DNA from: Mactra quadrangularis
Lineage: Eukaryota; Mollusca; Bivalvia; Venerida; Mactridae
Length of the DNA stretch: 64,000 nucleotides
NCBI GenBank assembly: GCA_025267735.1
Contig: CM046296.1
Location: forward strand, 22,036,464 to 22,100,463
Direction of reading: 5' to 3'
Part shown: positions 60,601 to 64,000 of the stretch, piece after piece
Position numbering within the stretch: the first letter of the stretch is position 1
Layout of the letters: every line of letters starts with the position of its first letter
Made by a program: the position numbers and the translations under genes
Notes under the pieces: generated by a model
Database searches by the model: none
What the model saw: only the letters and a program-made list of their open reading frames with translations
Told to the model about the DNA's origin: nothing

Positions 60601-63600
60601 TGCATGTACATATAGTACATATAGAGAGTCTACGGAGCGGAGACAAGGGCCCGTAACTCACCCCAAAATCGGTCCTAGCCGGGTCGGTTCGACACCCAGG
60701 TCGCCGGGTCGGCGTTCTGGGTTGGGTCCGAGCCAGAAACCGGAACTAGGTCACCATTGTTTACCTATTTTTTTGCTACGTGCATGTACATATAGTACAT
60801 ATAGAGAGTCTACGGAGCGGAGACAAGGGCACGTAACTCGCCCCAAAACCGGTCCTAGCCGGGTCGGTTCGACACCCAGGTCGCCGGGTCGGCGTTCTGG
60901 GTTGGGTCCGAGCCAGAAACCGGAACAAGGGTCACCATTGTTTACCTATTTTTTTTGCCATGTGCATGTACATATAGTACATATAGAGAGTCTAGGGAGC
61001 GGAGACAAGGGGCCCGTAACTCGCCCCAAAACCGGTCCTAGCCGGGTCGGTTCGACACCCAGGTCGTCGGGTCGGCGTTCTGGGTTGGGTCCGAGCCAGA
61101 AACCGGAACTAGGTCACCATTGTTTACCTATTTTTTTGCTACGTGCATGTACATATAGTACATATAGAGAGTCTACGGAGCGGAGACAAGGGCCCGTAAC
61201 TCGCCCCAAAACCGGTCCTAGCCGGGTCGGATCGACACCCAGGTCGCCGGGTCGGCGTTCTGGGTTGGGTCCGAGCCAGAAACCGGAACTAGGTCACCAT
61301 TGTTTACCTATTTTTTTTGCTACGTGCATGTACATATAGAGAGTCTACGGAGCGGAGACAAGGGGCATGTAACTCGCCCCAAAACCGGTCCTAGCCGGGT
61401 CGGTTCGACACCCAGGTTGCCGGGTCGGCGTTCTGGGTTGTGTCCGAGCCAGAAACCGGAACTAGGTCACCATTGTTTACCTATTTTTTTGCTACGTGCA
61501 TGTACATATAGTAAATATAGAGAGTCTACGGAGCGGAGATCGCCCCAAAACCGGTCCTAGCCGGGTCGGTTCGACACCCAGGTCGCCGGGTCGGCGTTCT
61601 GGGTTTGGTCCGAGCCAGAAACCGGAACTAGGTCACCATTGTTTATCTTTTTTTTTGCTACGTGCATGTACATATAGTACATATAGAGAGTCTACGGAGC
61701 GGAGACAAGGGCCCGTAACTCGCCCCAAAACCGGTCCTAGCCGGGTCGGTTCGACACCCAGGTCGTCGTGTCGGCGTTCTGGGTTGGGTCCGAGCCAGAA
61801 ACCGGAACTAGGTCACCATTTGTTACCTATTTTTTTGCTACGTGCATTTACATATAGTACATATAGAGAGTCTACGGAGCGGAGACAAGGGCCCGTAACT
61901 CGCCCCAAAATCGGTCCAAGCCGGGTCGGTTCGACACCCAGGTCGCCGGGTCGGCGTTCTGGGTTGGGTCCGAGCCAGAAACCGGAACAAGGTCACCATT
62001 GTTTACCTATTTTTTTGCTACGTGCATGTACATATAGTACATATAGAGAGTCTACGGAGCGGAGACAAGGGCACGTAACTCGCCCCAAAACCGGTCCTAG
62101 CCGGGTCGGTTCGACACCCAGGTCGCCGGGTCGGCGTTCTGGGTTGGGTCCGAGCCAGAAACCGGAACTAGGTCACCATTGTTTACCTATTTTTTTGCTA
62201 CGTGCATGTACATATAGTACATATAGAGAGTCTACGGAGCGGAGACAAGGGCACGTAACTCGCCCCAAAACCGGTCCTAGCCGGGTCGGTTCGACACCCA
62301 GGTCGCCGGGTCGGCGTTCTTGGTTGGGTCCGAGCCAGAAACCGGAACTAGGTCACCATTGTTTACCTATTTTTTTGCTACGTGCATGTACATATAGTAC
62401 ATATAGAGAGTCTACGGAGCGGAGACAAGGGCACGTAACTCGCCCCAAAACCGGTCCTAGCAGGGTCGGTTCGACACCCAGGTCGCCGGGTCGGCGTTCT
62501 TGGTTCGGTCCGAGCCAGAAACCGGAACTAGGTCACCATTGTTTACCTATTTTTTTGCTACGTGCATGTACATATAGAGAGTCTACGGAGCGGAGACAAG
62601 GGTCCGTAACACGCCCCAAAACCGGTCCTAGCCGGGTCGGTTCGACACCCAGGTCGTCGGGTCGGCGTTCTGGGTTGGGTCCGAGCCAGAAACCGGAACT
62701 AGGTCACCATTGTTTACCTATTTTTTTGCTACGTGCATGTACATATAGTACATATAGAGAGTCTACGGAGCGGAGACAAGGGCCCGTAACTCACCCCAAA
62801 ATCGGTCCTAGCCGGGTCGGTTCGACACCCAGGTCGTCGGGTCGGCGTTCTGGGTTGAGTCCGAGCCAGAAACCGGAACTAGGTCACCATTGTTTACCTA
62901 TTGTTTTGCTACGTGCATGTACATATAGTACATATAGAGAGTCTACGGAGCGGAGACAAGGGCACGTAACTCGCCCCAAAACCGGTCCTAGCCGGGTCGG
63001 TTCGACACCCAGGTCGCCGGGTCGGCGTTCTGGGTTGGGTCCGAGCCAGAAACCGGAACAAGGTTAGTATTGTTTACCTATTTTTTTGCCACGTGCATGT
63101 ACATATAGTACATATAGAGAGTCTACGGAGCGAAGACAAGGACCCGTAACTCGCCCCAAAACCGGTCCTAGCCGGGTCGGTTCGACACCCAAGTCGTCGG
63201 GTCGGCGTTCTGGGTTGGGTCCGAGCCAGAAACCGGAACTAGGTCACCATTGTTTACCTATTTTTTTGCTACGTGCATGTACATATAGTACATATAGAGA
63301 GTCTACGGAGCGGAGACAAGGGCCCGTAACTCGCCCCAAAAACGGTCCTAGCCGGGTCGGTTCGACACCCAGGTCGCCGGGTCGGCGTTCTGGGTTGGGT
63401 CCGAGCCAGAAACCGGAACTAGGTCACCATTGTTTACCTATTTTTTTGCTACGTGCATGTACATATAGTACATATAGAGAGTCTACGGAGCGGAGACAAG
63501 GGCATGTAACTAACCCCAAAACCGGTCCTAGCCGGGTCGGTTCGACACCCAGGTTGCCGGGTCGGCGTTCTGGGTTGTGTCCGAGCCAGAAACCGGAACT

Positions 63601-63960
63601 AGGTCACCATTGTTTACCTATTTTTTTGCTACGTGCATGTACATATAGTACATATAGAGAGTCTACGGAGCGGAGACAAAGGCCAGTAACTCGCCCCAAA
63701 ACCGGTCCTAGCCGGGTCGGTTCGACACCCAGGTCGCCGGGTCGGCGTTCTGGGTTGGGTCCGAGCCAGAAACCGGAACTAGGTCACCATTGTTTACCTA
63801 TTTTTTTGCTACGTGCATGTACATATAGTACATATAGAGAGTCTACGGAGCGGAGACAAGGGCACGTAAGACGCCCCAAAACCGGTCCTAGCCGGGTCGG
63901 TTCGAAACTCAGGTCGCCGGGTCGGCGTTCTGGGTTGGGTCCGAGCCAGAAACCGGAACT
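51660..63960 (+). repeat. Large higher-order expansion in subfamily C (four nested copies)
   Basis: The variant CACCATTTGTTACC with GTGCATTTACAT occurs near 52,880, 56,823, 59,680 and 61,816. In each case, about 680 bp later, GTTCTTGGTTCGGTCCG follows (53,561, 57,503, 60,363 and 62,499), then a 171-bp unit with GGGTCCGTAACACGCC or close variants. Block spacings are about 3.94, 2.86 and 2.14 kb, so multi-unit blocks were copied with different internal deletions. An additional pair, ACAGAGCGG with CCTCACCGGG, links 51,672 and 55,450. Confidence 0.85.
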
Positions 63961-64000
63961 AGGCCACCATTGTTTACCTATTTTTTTGCTACGTGCATGT

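Larger units (their letters stand above)
39617..64000 (+). repeat. 180-bp satellite, subfamily C (about 135 units, direct, runs off window)
   Basis: The unit contains AGAGAGTCTACGGAGCGGAG, CGTAACTCGCCCCAAAACC, GGGTCGGTTCGACACCC, GGCGTTCTGGGTTGGGTCC, AACCGGAACTAGGTCACC, ATTGTTTACCTA and a T6-T8 run before GCTACGTGCATGTACATATA. The standard period is 180 bp; T-run changes give 179/181, and loss of a 9-bp CATATAGTA-type repeat gives 171-bp units. Variable sites (GGGCACG/GGGCCCG, CGCCGGG/CGTCGGG) mix along the array. One frame is stop-free, so open frames up to 1,072 codons appear and are interrupted mainly by T-run length changes. The array reaches the window end. Confidence 0.98.

Noticed and set aside
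31187..63067. Many long forward open frames as protein-coding genes (ESMERRQGR and ESTERRQG repeats)
   Set aside because: They follow exactly the 180-bp unit, overlap wherever T-run length changes, have no splice or start context, and are missing from the related inverted subfamily B.
31078..64000. CENP-B box in the satellite
   Set aside because: TTCG occurs in GGTTCGAGACC and TTTCGGGC, but the required downstream A and CGGG positions do not fit in any subfamily consensus.
31078..64000. Ribosomal RNA or 5S gene array
   Set aside because: The unit is too short for rDNA and does not contain recognisable 5S internal control sequence; only a B-box-like motif is present.

Overview
The window looks like nuclear DNA from a metazoan. 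Candidate GT-AG exons are small and scattered, the background is very AT-rich, minisatellites and satellites cover most of it, and there are terminal inverted repeats (TIRs) of the pogo/Tigger-like and Tc1-like DNA transposon groups. A marine invertebrate such as a mollusc would fit, but that is a guess from overall style; nothing here identifies the species. I found no rRNA, no convincing functional tRNA, no CRISPR, no transposase or reverse transcriptase reading frame, and no complete recognisable protein gene.

Layout. (1) 1-7,600: the only plausibly genic part. A 90-nt candidate exon at 848-937 is followed by a TTCA/TTCG microsatellite (972-1,367), a 46-bp minisatellite (about 1,545-4,252), a second exon-like segment (4,458-4,543), and a roughly 1-kb unit present three times. 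Each copy of that unit carries a nearly identical 107-nt exon-like block (5,417, 6,414 and 7,357). (2) 7,895-13,320: three short-period families, namely a ~155-bp unit, a ~155-bp unit with an embedded TTCTG microsatellite, and a 29-bp minisatellite with higher-order structure. (3) 13,320-14,075: a non-repetitive island with a tRNA-like T-arm. (4) 14,080-30,763: a 31-38-bp AT-rich satellite in blocks of both orientations, interrupted by two copies of a roughly 2.7-kb segment. The segment carries pogo/Tigger-like ends, a foldback region and dense TTTCG/CGAAA palindromic sequence; the second copy lies in a 3.7-kb element with both TIRs and TA flanks. (5) 30,765-31,070: a Tc1-like TIR followed by truncated non-coding sequence. 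(6) 31,078-64,000: one 180-bp satellite family in three subfamilies. Array A (about 28 units) is direct, array B (about 19 units) is inverted, and array C (about 135 units, running off the window) is direct.

Long open frames over the 180-bp arrays (more than 1,000 codons) are best explained by a 180-bp period divisible by three with one stop-free frame. The most interesting signals are the sequence and hairpin elements shared by the three satellite subfamilies (a 16-bp invariant box, a GGGCG/CGCCC hairpin, and a Pol III B-box-like motif), the recent higher-order expansion at 51-64 kb, the nested transposon and palindrome structure at 20.7-30 kb, and the triplicated exon-like block at 5.2-7.6 kb.
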